A DNA stretch of 64,000 nt from Dyadobacter sp. 676 (GCF_040448675.1 NZ_CP159289.1:6493001-6557000), one strand, 5' to 3'; counted from the stretch's first letter, positions 54,379 to 63,602 are shown. Numbers and translations are program-made. The notes: generated from the sequence alone by a model not told the origin.

Positions 54379-55773
54379 ATGTTTGAATTGTTTGAAAATG
54401 AACTGGGCAACCTGGATTCCATATTGGGCCGGGTAAAAGATAGCAGCCTGGAATTTCTTGAAAATCTGGCTGACCGGCCCACTTATATTGCCGACCAGTC
54501 GTTTGTTCCGGCCGGTTTGCCGGATGTCGGGGCGGGCGCATTGGCAAGTCTGGAAATATTCAGAAAACACTACGAAAAGCTGATGGTGGCGAGCCCTGGC
54601 CCGCGGTACTGGGGCTTTGTGACCGGCGGTGCAACGCCCGCGGCCATCGCCGGCGACTGGCTCACCGCGGTTTACGATCAAAACACGCAGAGTTCTCAGG
54701 GCGACGGCGACGTTTCGGCCATGCTGGAAAAGGAAACGGTCCGGTTGTTATGTCAGCTTTTGCATCTACCGGACAACTTCGTGGGAGGCTTCGTGACGGG
54801 CGCGACGATGTCCAACTTCACCGGACTCGCCGTGGCCAGGCAATGGGCCGGGGAGCGGACAGGCAGGGACGTTTCCCGGCAGGGAATGGCCGGCGATTTC
54901 GTGATAATGGCGGCCACACCGCATTCGTCGGTGATCAAATCGCTGGGAATGCTGGGGATTGGCAGCAATAACGTAGTCCGCATTGAAACCTCAGGCGGTA
55001 GGGAAGCGCTGGACCCGGACGATTTTGAGCGAAAACTCATCGAGAATCAGAGCAAGCCGATTATTGTCAATTGCAGTGCGGGTACAGTCAATACGGTTGA
55101 TTTCGATGATATTGCGTTGATCGCAGCGTTGAAAAAGAAACACGATTTCTGGCTGCATGTCGACGCCGCGTTCGGAGGGTTTGCGGCCTGCTCTCCTTCG
55201 TACAGGTATTTGCTGGAAGGCTGGGAACAGGCCGACAGTATTACCATCGACTGCCATAAATGGATGAATGTACCTTATGACAGCGCCGTTTCCCTGATCC
55301 GGAAGGAGCACAGCAGGTTACAAGTCAGCACTTTCCAAAACTCCAATGCACCTTACCTGGGCGACCCGTCCGAAAATTTTTCCTACCTCAATTTTCTTCC
55401 GGAAAACTCGCGCCGCTTCCGTGCGTTGCCGGCTTGGTTCAGCTTGATGGCCTATGGCCGCGGTGGTTTCGAATGGATTGTCGAAAACAGTATCGCCCGT
55501 GCCAGGGAGCTGGGTGCCTACATCGAAAACAGTACGCATTTCGAACTGCTCGCACCGGTACGGCTCAATGTCGTGTGCTTTCGCCTCAGAGATGATATCG
55601 AAAAAATGTCGGATTTTCTGAAAAGGATAAATCGCAGGGGAAAAGTTTTTATGACGCCAACTTTGCTATCGGGGCGTCCTGCCGTGAGAGCTGCGTTTGT
55701 TAATTATCGAACGGCAGAAGAGGATATTAGAATCGCTATTCGGGAAATGGAAGAAGTATGGAGGGAACTGTGA
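54379..55773 (+). CDS. PLP-dependent decarboxylase (group II type)
   Basis: 464 residues. The PLP-binding lysine region is TIDCHKWMNVPYDSAVSLI (Lys after DxH). VNCSAGTVNTVDFDDI and FWLHVDAAFGGFAACSP are conserved decarboxylase segments (the Asp of DAAF holds the pyridine nitrogen). Family members decarboxylate aromatic amino acids, glutamate or diaminobutyrate; the substrate here is unknown. It ends the operon begun by the EamA exporter and controlled by the divergent MocR protein. Confidence 0.92.
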   Translation: MFELFENELGNLDSILGRVKDSSLEFLENLADRPTYIADQSFVPAGLPDVGAGALASLEIFRKHYEKLMVASPGPRYWGFVTGGATPAAIAGDWLTAVYDQNTQSSQGDGDVSAMLEKETVRLLCQLLHLPDNFVGGFVTGATMSNFTGLAVARQWAGERTGRDVSRQGMAGDFVIMAATPHSSVIKSLGMLGIGSNNVVRIETSGGREALDPDDFERKLIENQSKPIIVNCSAGTVNTVDFDDIALIAALKKKHDFWLHVDAAFGGFAACSPSYRYLLEGWEQADSITIDCHKWMNVPYDSAVSLIRKEHSRLQVSTFQNSNAPYLGDPSENFSYLNFLPENSRRFRALPAWFSLMAYGRGGFEWIVENSIARARELGAYIENSTHFELLAPVRLNVVCFRLRDDIEKMSDFLKRINRRGKVFMTPTLLSGRPAVRAAFVNYRTAEEDIRIAIREMEEVWREL

Positions 55774-55826
55774 AATTCGTTCTTAAAGCTGTACATTGAT
55801 TCCCGTTACAGTTTTCTGGATTATAC

Positions 55827-56321
55827 ATGCTTCGTCTATTTTCAACCGCAGCCATTCTGCTGGCCGGCTTGTCATTGTTTGAATGCAAGCCGGCCCGTTC
55901 CTCATTGGCGGTGAACCAGGTTCCAAACTACAATCCACAATCACCGGACCACATACTCTTTCTGAATTTCCGTATTACCGGAGCCGTTTCGGGGAAGGAA
56001 GAGGTGCAGCTTGTGAGCGCCAGTGCCGGCGATGGCCGGATGAAAGACATTGCCCGGCCGGTGCATTCCCCTTACCAGATCAAAGCTATTCCCCGTTTCA
56101 AAACCGGGGCTGCGGGACGCGAAATGGCTTTCGAGCATCCATTGTTCAGAAATGCCGAAGTAAGCGATCCGGAAGGGCACATCCGGCATGTTGACGTTAC
56201 AGCCCGCGAGGGCAATTTGCTGATCCGCCTGCAACAGCAACCAGGACTCAACCAATTGGAGCTTTTCAGTGTCAGTCCCGGAAACGGAACTGTAAAAATC
56301 TACACCCTCGATTTAAATTAG
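55827..56321 (+). CDS. Secreted protein of unknown function upstream of the M64 pair
   Basis: 164 residues. A signal-like N-terminus (LRLFSTAAILLAGLSLFEC) ends near Cys 20; the lipobox is poor, so lipidation is possible but not certain. The body reads as beta strands (DHILFLNFRITGAVSGKEEV, HIRHVDVTAREGNLLIRLQQ). No family is recognised. It lies 2 bases before the first M64 peptidase gene, so it should be cotranslated and may be a chaperone, inhibitor or anchor for it (inference). Confidence 0.65.
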   Translation: MLRLFSTAAILLAGLSLFECKPARSSLAVNQVPNYNPQSPDHILFLNFRITGAVSGKEEVQLVSASAGDGRMKDIARPVHSPYQIKAIPRFKTGAAGREMAFEHPLFRNAEVSDPEGHIRHVDVTAREGNLLIRLQQQPGLNQLELFSVSPGNGTVKIYTLDLN

Positions 56322-56323
56322 CT

Positions 56324-58136
56324 ATGAAAAGGATCTTTATCACACTATTCATCATCTGCATTGGTGCAACGGCATTTTCCCAACATTACCAGGTAGATAC
56401 GCTGTACAAAAAAGGACCGTTGGATAACCGGATCAACATCGTGGTCCTCGGGGACGGTTTCACTGAGGAGCAAATGCCGAAGTTCGCCGACGAAGCGAAG
56501 AAGTTTGCCGATTTTTTTCTCGGTTACAGTCCTTATGACGGCTACCGTGATTATTTCAACTTCTTCGCGATCCGGACGCCATCGAAGGAAAGTGGCGTGA
56601 CCAATCCGGGAACCGCGCCGGATGCTTACAAGGACCAGCCTGTCGAAAAAAAAGATACTTTTTTCGGAGCTTCGTTCGGGAAGTCCATACACAGGTTAGT
56701 CGAAGTCACGAAGCCGGACGTGCTTTATAATCTCATGTCAACGCATTTTCCCGCATACGACCTTATCGTGGTGCTTGTCAACACCGGATACTATGGCGGT
56801 TCGGGAGGGATGATCTCCGTGCATACATTACACGAGTCAGCCAACACCATCGGGGTGCATGAAATCGGGCATACGTTCGGGCGCCTGAGCGACGAGTATT
56901 GGGCCGGTTCCATTTATGGCACCGAATCCGCGAATATGACCGCCAAAAGTGATCCCGCATCGGTAAGATGGAAAAACTGGCTCAATCATCCGCCCATCGG
57001 TATTTACAAGCATGGCCTGGACGGCGACGCGGCCAAATGGCACAAGCCGGCCAACGGCACTTGCCTGATGGAATATCTCAGCCAGCAGTTTTGCGCGGTT
57101 TGCCGCGAGGCAACGATAGAACGGCTTTTGGAACATATTAACCCCATCGAAAAGGTCGAACCGGATACTGCCGGCAGGGTGGACGTGAATGTAACCCGGA
57201 CGTTCAGGCTGGGGCTGCTAAAACCGGACCGGAATACCTTTGAAGTGAAGTGGAGCCTGAACGGGAGGCTGTTGGATGCCCTCGGCGCGGAAGTTACATT
57301 GGAAAATATCGAAGTCCCGGATTCGGCGGTGCTAACCGCCTCCGTTTTTGATAGCACTGCATTCAGCCGGCGCAGGGACGCACGTTCCATGCGTACCCGG
57401 ACGGTAAGCTGGGAAATGAAGTCGTCGGTTCCCGCCGAGTTCAGAATTATCACGTCTGTGGATTCGGTGTGCGCAGGCGACGAGGTTTTGCTCACCGCTC
57501 TGGGGTGTCCGGTGACAGCAAGCTGGTCCACAGGCCAAACGGGCAGATCCATTGCAATCAAACCGGGGCAGACAACCCGTTATTCGGCGTCCTGCAAGGT
57601 GGAGGGGGCGGCTGCAAAAACCGCGGAGGTGTCCGTCAGGGTAATGCCGCCACCCAATGCGACAGCCGCCAACGGGGGGGCCTTACCTTGTTGGTGATAC
57701 CATCGAACTGACAGCGACAGGGGGCGAGAGTTATTTTTGGCGGGGACCATTGTTTTTTAGTTCCGATTTGCCGCATGTTTCGCTTTTCGGCGCATCGCCG
57801 GACCAGGGAGGGCTTTATGAGGTCGTGGTGACAGATGTAAACGGTTGTTCCGCCATTGCGTATACAGAAGTAAAGGTAGATCCGGTCCTCTCCGCGCCAG
57901 GAGGTCAGGACGTGACCGTAATTGTTTCGCCTAACCCTGCGAGAGATTACATTTCTGTCGAAACAAGCCTGGCGGGAACGTCAAATATCAAACTATATGA
58001 TAAAGCGGGTCGGGAAATGCTTTCGCGGTTCTTTGAGAAGCATGCGGATATTAAGCTGAATATCGGGGCGGGCATCTATTCGTACCGGTTCACGAACGGG
58101 GGAAGGGAAGTTTCAGGAAAGGTCGCGGTTCAGTAG
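56324..58136 (+). CDS. M64-family metallopeptidase with T9SS tail (one-base frameshift)
   Basis: The restored length is 603 residues. A signal peptide (FITLFIICIGATAFSQ) precedes LDNRINIVVLGDGFTEEQM and the zinc site HEIGHTFGRLSDEYW (His 179, Glu 180, His 183, Asp 190). The Cys pair in SQQFCAVCREATIERLL is also an M64 feature. Ig-like segments follow, and the C-terminus is a T9SS type A sorting domain (VSPNPARDYISVETS). The break is a seven-G run at 57674-57680; six gives AANGGPYLVGDTIELTATGG. M64 is the IgA-peptidase family of Bacteroidota; target here unknown. Paralogue follows 50 bases on. Confidence 0.9.
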
Positions 58137-58186
58137 CGTCGGAATTAGGGTGACAGTTTTAAATACACACTATAATTATATAAATC

Positions 58187-60001
58187 ATGAAAGGATATTT
58201 TCTGATCATTTGGTTGCTATGCACGACGACCAGCGCGTTCGGGCAGCATTATCGGGTCGACACACTTTACAAAACGGGCCCGCTTGATAACCGTATTAAT
58301 GTCGTCATCCTGGGCGACGGCTTTATGCAGGAAGAAATGCCGAAGTTTGCCGCCGAGGCTAAAAAATTCAGCGACTTTTTTCGGTCCTATGAGCCTTTTG
58401 ATCGCTATCGCGATTATTTCAACTTTTTCGCAATCCGTACCCCGTCGAAAGACAGTGGTATCACCAATCCCGGCACCGCACCGGATGCATATCCTGACCA
58501 ACCAGTTGAAAAGAAGGAAACTTTCTTCGGCGTTTCTTTTGGCGAACAGATTCACAGGCTGCTGACAATTACAAAACGTGAGGTGTATTCAGATCTGCTT
58601 GCTTCCCATCTTCCAGCCTACGATCTGGTTATTTTACTCGCGAATACCCGCTATTATGGGGGTGCGGGAGGCGGAGTTGCTATTTTCAGTCTTGAAGAGC
58701 AGTCGAATAATATTGGCGTACATGAAATAGGGCACACACTGGCCGATCTGGCTGATGAATATTGGCAAGAGCCCTACGGTTTTTATTCGAGAGAGGGACC
58801 AAACATCACAGCGAATGGTTCCACGAATACAGTGAAATGGAAAAACTGGCTCAATTCTCCTCCAATTGGCGTTTATCAATATGGTAGCGAAGGAGAAGCA
58901 GCGCGATGGTACAAGCCTGCGCAGGGCACCTGTTTGATGGAGTATATAAATAATGGATACTGTGCGGTGTGCCGTGAGGCAGTGGTTGAACGGATTTTAG
59001 GACTCGTTAGTCCCGTAGACCGAGTTAGCCCGGATACGTCCGCCGCGATTAAGCTTGACAAGGAAGTGGCCTTCAAACTGCATATGCTGAAACCCAGCCC
59101 GAACAGCCTGAGGATAGAATGGATTTTGAATGGGAAACGCATTTCGCTGAACCGGGACGAATTAATTTTTAAACCCCATCAGGTACCGGACGGCTCGGTA
59201 TTGACGGCTACCGTATTCGACTCCACAGCGCTGAGCAGGAGGAATGGCGCGGGAAATCAGCGTACGAAAACCATCCACTGGACGTTACGATCTGCACTTC
59301 GCGGGGTATTTGAAGTGGTAGCCTCGGCGGACACGGTTTGCGCAGGCGACACAATCACGCTCACAAGCTATGGTTGCGCCGGCAAGCTGCGTTGGTCAAC
59401 AGGGCAAAGCGCACGATCTATTTCTGTGGCGCCGTCCGGGGCTGCTATTTACAAAGCCGAATGCAAAACCGACGATAGCCCACCGCTGACTTTCGAAATA
59501 CCGGTAACCGTTTTGCCGCTACCAGAGGCAATCGCCGGTAATGGAGGCCCGTATACAGTCGGGCAAACGGTGGTATTGACTGCGTCTGGTGGAGAAGCAT
59601 ATCGGTGGAGCGGACCGAGAAATTTTACCGCGAATACAGCGACAGCATCGATACCGGATGCTGGCATATATAGTTCAGGTGTTTACGACGTGAAAGTCAC
59701 TGGTGAAAATGGCTGCTCAAAAACGCTCCAAACGGAGGTTAAAATCGAACCGGTTTTATCGGTAGATCATGAGCAGAGATGGTTGAATATATCTCCTAAT
59801 CCAGCAAGGAACCTGATTAGGCTGGAGACAAGATTGCCGGGTGAATCAAGAATCGTTTTTTACGATCAGGCAGGCAGGGTGGTTTTGTCAAAGCAATTTC
59901 AATCAAAAACGGAGGTTATAATCGACGTACCTGAGGGGATTTACATTTACCGGTTTACAAATGGCAGCAGAGAGGCACAGGGAAAAGTAGCTGTTCAGTA
60001 A
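58187..60001 (+). CDS. M64-family metallopeptidase with T9SS tail, second copy
   Basis: 604 residues, intact. Same plan as the upstream copy: signal peptide ending near QH 20-21, LDNRINVVILGDGFMQEEMP, zinc site HEIGHTLADLADEYW at identical positions (179-193), then GYCAVCREAVVERIL, Ig-like parts with GGPYTVGQTVVLTASGGEAY, and a type A sorting domain (ISPNPARNLIRLETR). The two proteins are similar throughout but clearly diverged, as expected for an old tandem duplication. It ends in a bidirectional terminator. Confidence 0.93.
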   Translation: MKGYFLIIWLLCTTTSAFGQHYRVDTLYKTGPLDNRINVVILGDGFMQEEMPKFAAEAKKFSDFFRSYEPFDRYRDYFNFFAIRTPSKDSGITNPGTAPDAYPDQPVEKKETFFGVSFGEQIHRLLTITKREVYSDLLASHLPAYDLVILLANTRYYGGAGGGVAIFSLEEQSNNIGVHEIGHTLADLADEYWQEPYGFYSREGPNITANGSTNTVKWKNWLNSPPIGVYQYGSEGEAARWYKPAQGTCLMEYINNGYCAVCREAVVERILGLVSPVDRVSPDTSAAIKLDKEVAFKLHMLKPSPNSLRIEWILNGKRISLNRDELIFKPHQVPDGSVLTATVFDSTALSRRNGAGNQRTKTIHWTLRSALRGVFEVVASADTVCAGDTITLTSYGCAGKLRWSTGQSARSISVAPSGAAIYKAECKTDDSPPLTFEIPVTVLPLPEAIAGNGGPYTVGQTVVLTASGGEAYRWSGPRNFTANTATASIPDAGIYSSGVYDVKVTGENGCSKTLQTEVKIEPVLSVDHEQRWLNISPNPARNLIRLETRLPGESRIVFYDQAGRVVLSKQFQSKTEVIIDVPEGIYIYRFTNGSREAQGKVAVQ

Positions 60002-60015
60002 GGTATCAAACGCAA

Positions 60016-60038
60016 AAAGCCTCCATTCCGGAGGCTTT
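60016..60038. terminator. Bidirectional terminator between M64 copy 2 and the partition cassette
   Basis: AAAGCCTCC (60016-60024) pairs perfectly with GGAGGCTTT (60030-60038) around a 5-base loop, with A before and T-rich bases after. It separates the plus-strand peptidase gene from the minus-strand small gene. Confidence 0.88.
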
Positions 60039-60043
60039 CATTT

Positions 60044-60349
60044 CTAAACCAGTGCCGACTTGGGTTTGCGGCCCACTTTCGTGCGGTTGCGTATCTTATC
60101 GGGGCGGGGTCGGATTTCTTTGTCCTGAAAATACAGCTTTAAGGATTCGATGATAATGTCTTTTTGCGTGAGGCCTTCCCAATAGCCGTAATCCTTCATA
60201 TTCTCCATCAGCACATAATCGCAGTCGAAAGTAACTTTGGTAGGGGCTCCCTCGGCGACTTCGGCTACTGCCTTGGTTGCTGTGGGCTCGTCCTGTACTT
60301 CCGGTACCAGGGGTAGGGGTGCAAAATCAAACTTTCTCTCCTTTGCCAT
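60044..60349 (-). CDS. Small ribbon-helix-helix-like partner of ParA
   Basis: 101 residues. The first 40 residues are Pro/Glu/Ala-rich and probably disordered. Then KVTFDCDYVLMENMKDYGYW and LTQKDIIIESLKLYFQDKE fit a strand plus two helices, as in ribbon-helix-helix DNA-binding proteins; the C-terminus is basic (RPRPDKIRNRTKVGRKPK). It follows parA by 5 bases, as the small centromere-binding protein does in type Ib partition loci (ParG-like). No sequence-level family match is claimed. Confidence 0.65.
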   Translation of the reverse strand: MAKERKFDFAPLPLVPEVQDEPTATKAVAEVAEGAPTKVTFDCDYVLMENMKDYGYWEGLTQKDIIIESLKLYFQDKEIRPRPDKIRNRTKVGRKPKSALV

Positions 60350-60354
60350 ACGTA

Positions 60355-61119
60355 TCAGTTATTTATTCGTTCGAGTATTTCTTTTGTTAACTTATAATAA
60401 TCTTCTGCTCCGTTGCTTTGTGGCGCGTAATCGAAAATCGTCGTACCGTTCGCCTGTGCTTCCGACAATGCGATGTTGTCGCGGATGTACGCCTCCATGA
60501 AAACCTCGCCGAGCTGCTCACGTGTCGCCATAATCAGCTCGTGACTGATTTTCTTCCGGATCTTCGGATTGTAACGTGTCGCGAACACGCCGCCGAGGTT
60601 GGTGCTTGGGCTGATCTTTTTGATCTCCGCCGAATATACCAGGAAGTTCCGCAAACCCTCGTAGCTCAGAAACTCCGCCTGCAACGGCACATAATACTGG
60701 TGGCAGGAAACCAATGCCAGCCTCGTATTTCCGTACAGGGCAGGAGGGCAGTCGATGATCACGAAGTCGTAACGGTCCTTCACTTTTTCCAGCGCGATCT
60801 TAAGGTTGAACGGAAAAACCGGAGCCGACTTGATCGTATCTTCCCGGTGGATCATTTCAGCTGATCCGGGCAAAACATCAATATCTCCAACACGCTTGAC
60901 GATCTCATCAAATTCGTATTCGCCGGTGATGAACGAGCCGCTGTCCTTTTTCAGCCCGGCATGGTGAATGCCGAAACTTTTGGTAAGGCTGGCTTGCGCA
61001 TCCAGGTCAATAACCAACACACGTGCATTGGCAAATTTGCTGAGACCGGCAGCAATACTTTGGGCAGATGTGGTCTTTCCCACACCGCCTTTGTTGTTGA
61101 CAATACTGATGATTTTCAT
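60355..61119 (-). CDS. ParA-family partition ATPase
   Basis: 254 residues. The deviant Walker A is NKGGVGKTTSAQSIAAGL (Lys 10 and Lys 15 type signature), Walker A' ARVLVIDLDAQASLTKSFG and Walker B DFVIIDCPPALYGNTRL. There is no N-terminal HTH, so it is the short type Ib form. ParA ATPases bind DNA nonspecifically and move a centromere-bound partner, usually plasmid or origin. Its partner here is a small RHH-like protein, not a classical ParB, and AT-rich repeats lie directly upstream. Confidence 0.92.
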   Translation of the reverse strand: MKIISIVNNKGGVGKTTSAQSIAAGLSKFANARVLVIDLDAQASLTKSFGIHHAGLKKDSGSFITGEYEFDEIVKRVGDIDVLPGSAEMIHREDTIKSAPVFPFNLKIALEKVKDRYDFVIIDCPPALYGNTRLALVSCHQYYVPLQAEFLSYEGLRNFLVYSAEIKKISPSTNLGGVFATRYNPKIRKKISHELIMATREQLGEVFMEAYIRDNIALSEAQANGTTIFDYAPQSNGAEDYYKLTKEILERINN

Positions 61120-61120
61120 T

Positions 61121-61282
61121 TAAAAGTATTATAAGTATAAAAAGTTAATAGTTTATTTCGCGTCCGATACGTAAATAAACGTAAAATATTTTTATCCCTA
61201 ATCCTTGTAAATAAAAAGTCTTAAAAGTTTTTGTCGTTGTAAATGTATCGATCATTTTAAATGAATAAAAAGTATTAAAAGA
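61121..61282. repeat. AT-rich direct repeats upstream of parA (candidate parS/operator)
   Basis: AAATAAAAAGTCTTAAAAG (61209-61227) and GAATAAAAAGTATTAAAAG (61263-61281) match at 17 of 19 positions, 54 bases apart. A shorter relative, ATAAAAAGTTAATAG, is at 61137-61151, next to AAAAGTATTATAAG (61122-61135). The stretch 61120-61300 is far more AT-rich than its surroundings. It is where type Ib partition loci keep their centromere and parA operator. Confidence 0.6.
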
Positions 61283-61319
61283 ATTTTTTTATAAATATTT
61301 TACAATGAGTTGATTTTGA

Positions 61320-61430
61320 GATGTCTGTAAAAAGACATCACCCCTAGCGAAGTCGAAAGGGAATGCGACGAGGTTATCGTATTTACCATCCGACTGCGCT
61401 AAGGGCGACGCCAAGGTTCACAAAAAACTT
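61320..61430. other. Intergenic region with a small hairpin
   Basis: GATGTCT (61320-61326) pairs with AGACATC (61333-61339) over 7 bp. The rest of the stretch to the MFS stop shows no gene or clear terminator. It lies downstream of the MFS gene on the minus strand and upstream of the parA repeats. Confidence 0.4.
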
Positions 61431-62690
61431 TTACACCGCCGGATTAGGCGCATTCGCAGGCGTTACGGCAGCGAGTTTCGCTGCAACATATTTGTGAATG
61501 CGATACATCAACAACGCCGTCACGATTACCGCGAACACCACTACATCGCCCAGCAGCGGGTAGTTCTCGATAAAGCCGGAGCTCGTTTCCGACACGATAA
61601 ATCCAGCCAGTAGCGATGCCAGCCCTCCCGCGATTTGCTGGATCGAGGAATTGATTCCCATATAGGCGCCGCGGTCCTGCGGATCGGGGACGGCCGTCAT
61701 CAATGCCGAAGCGGAGATCATCCGGCCGGTGATACCAACAAAAAGCAGGACGTTCAAACCGATGATGATCCAGAGCGGCGTTACACTCAGGTTACAATAA
61801 ATGAGGGTCATCACGCAGGTGATCGTCGACCCGAAAAGGAACACTTTGTACTTGCCGATCTTGTCGCTGAGCTTCCCGATCATAGGGCTAAATACGAGCA
61901 TCGAAATACCGGTCACCATATATAGCGTAGGAAGCGACGCTTCGGCAATGCCGAGGTTATGCACCCCGAAGGCGGTACCGAACGGCATGAGCATGAAGCC
62001 GCCTGTTGCAAGGAGGGCTGTTGCCGCAAAGCCTTGCAGATAATCGGGGCGCGAGAGCGTCTTGCCCAGGTGCTGGAACGCATTTCCTTTTTGCGGAAGT
62101 TTTAAATGCGCATCGATCGGCTTCATTTGCGTCACGATAAGCACCCCGACGATCAGGCCCAGCCCGACAATCATTAAAAACGGCGCATGCCAGCTGAATT
62201 TGTTAGCCAGGTAAAGGCCGATCGGAATACCTAGTACCTGACTGCTCGCAAATGCCATTTGTACAAATCCCATCACGCGCCCACGCACGTTGATAGCGAA
62301 CAGATCCGTGATAATGGCAAAGCTGATCGAGCCGATGACGCCACCGAAAATCCCTGTAAATACCCGCGCCGCAAGCAGGAAATGGTAAGTCGGCGCTATC
62401 CCGCACAGGAAAGTTCCGATCAGGAAGCCGACATAAAAGAAAAGGAGCAGCTTTTTACGGTCGAACTTGTCGGCAAAACCTGCGGTAAGCAGGCCGGACG
62501 CGCCCGCGCTGAACGCGTACGCGGATACCACGAGACCAAACTGACTGGTCGTAATGGATAGTTTGTCGAGCAGGATATAGCCCAATGGCGAAAGCACCAT
62601 GAAGTCGAGCACAACCGTAAATTGCAGAGTGGCTAAAAGGGCTATGATGAATTTTTCATAGCCGGTAAATGTGGGTTTGGTTTCTGACAT
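61431..62690 (-). CDS. MFS transporter in the TetR unit
   Basis: 419 residues, about 12 hydrophobic segments. LDFMVLSPLGYILLDKL and SGLLTAGFADKFDRKKLLLF (motif A) in the N-terminal half are typical of DHA1 exporters, as is VRGRVMGFVQMAFASSQVLG. It is likely an efflux pump of the type controlled by TetR proteins. It is third in the order tetR, small HMA-like gene, MFS, all on the minus strand with short gaps (40 and 21 bases). Confidence 0.9.
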   Translation of the reverse strand: MSETKPTFTGYEKFIIALLATLQFTVVLDFMVLSPLGYILLDKLSITTSQFGLVVSAYAFSAGASGLLTAGFADKFDRKKLLLFFYVGFLIGTFLCGIAPTYHFLLAARVFTGIFGGVIGSISFAIITDLFAINVRGRVMGFVQMAFASSQVLGIPIGLYLANKFSWHAPFLMIVGLGLIVGVLIVTQMKPIDAHLKLPQKGNAFQHLGKTLSRPDYLQGFAATALLATGGFMLMPFGTAFGVHNLGIAEASLPTLYMVTGISMLVFSPMIGKLSDKIGKYKVFLFGSTITCVMTLIYCNLSVTPLWIIIGLNVLLFVGITGRMISASALMTAVPDPQDRGAYMGINSSIQQIAGGLASLLAGFIVSETSSGFIENYPLLGDVVVFAVIVTALLMYRIHKYVAAKLAAVTPANAPNPAV

Positions 62691-62711
62691 AAAGTTGGAT
62701 TTTGTGAATTT

Positions 62712-62951
62712 TCAGTCTGTTAATTCTTCGCATGCGTAGCCCGCGCGCCTCACCAGCTCGATCATGGGCGCGCATTGCGCATGTGTGGCTTCAATCCGCA
62801 ACACCTTGTCGATATCGGCCAGGTCGACATTCCATTTCAGGATATCAGGGCAGTTATCCAGCATAGCCGCAACCGATTTGACTTGTCGTAGATTATTGAT
62901 GTTGGTTTTGAAAACCAGCACGAACACGTCGGTGATTTCATCGTTTTTCAT
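62712..62951 (-). CDS. Small ferredoxin-fold (HMA-like) protein without CxxC
   Basis: 79 residues from the ATG at 62949-62951; a TTG at 62987 would add 12 residues that look non-coding. It has the beta-alpha-beta-beta-alpha-beta order of HMA domains: DVFVLVFKTNINNLRQVKSV, DILKWNVDLADIDKVLRIE and APMIELVRRAGYACEEL. The metal-binding CxxC of HMA proteins is absent (TNINNL instead). It may bind a ligand or the transporter. It lies between tetR and the MFS gene. Confidence 0.7.
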   Translation of the reverse strand: MKNDEITDVFVLVFKTNINNLRQVKSVAAMLDNCPDILKWNVDLADIDKVLRIEATHAQCAPMIELVRRAGYACEELTD

Positions 62952-62991
62952 GGCAAACAAATTGGGATGCAGACCGGTTTCAGCCAAACCG

Positions 62992-63579
62992 CTAAGGTTT
63001 TAATGCTTTTAGTACCAATCCGAGTGTCAGGTTGATTTTCTCTTCATCGAAAATAAACGGAGGGCGATCGGGCATGCTTTTGCCGGAAATATGGAATTTG
63101 ACGAGCTGATAAAGCGGGGCAAAGGCAACCGACCAATATATTTCAACCGGCAGCGGGACGATTTCCTTTCGCTCGATCGCGTTGTGTACAAACCGTTGCA
63201 TTGCCTGCAAAAAGCGCGTATCTATCGTCGAACGCTCCACCAGCGGCGAATGCTTCACCTGTTCCATAAACGCCATGCTGTATGGATTTTCCAGGCAATA
63301 GTTCATTCGGTTGATCCACTGTCTTTTCAGGCCTTCGTCAAAATGCGCGTCCGGGTCAAAGTTCACCAACGTGGCATCCGACATTTTACGCGATTCTTCG
63401 GTATAAAGCTGTTGGATCAGATCTTCCCGGTCTTTAAAATAAATGTAAATCGTGGCAACGGAAACGCCTGCCGCCCTGGCCAGTTTGTGCATGCTTAGTC
63501 CGTCGAAACCGTGTTGGACGATGAGTTCAATGGCTTTCTCGCGGATTAAGGCTTCTTTGTTGGTGTCTCTGATTCTCAA
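62992..63579 (-). CDS. TetR/AcrR family transcriptional regulator
   Basis: 195 residues from a TTG at 63577-63579 (no ATG is available upstream of the HTH). The HTH is REKAIELIVQHGFDGLSMHK and LARAAGVSVATIYIYFKDRE, with the usual YF/YxxFxxK end. The C-terminal ligand domain is helical. It probably represses itself and the two genes downstream (HMA-like and MFS). A 26-base near-palindrome sits 28 bases upstream of its start and overlaps the -7 box. Confidence 0.92.
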   Translation of the reverse strand: MRIRDTNKEALIREKAIELIVQHGFDGLSMHKLARAAGVSVATIYIYFKDREDLIQQLYTEESRKMSDATLVNFDPDAHFDEGLKRQWINRMNYCLENPYSMAFMEQVKHSPLVERSTIDTRFLQAMQRFVHNAIERKEIVPLPVEIYWSVAFAPLYQLVKFHISGKSMPDRPPFIFDEEKINLTLGLVLKALKP

Positions 63580-63602
63580 TGTAATAGGTCATATTTGTAA
63601 TG

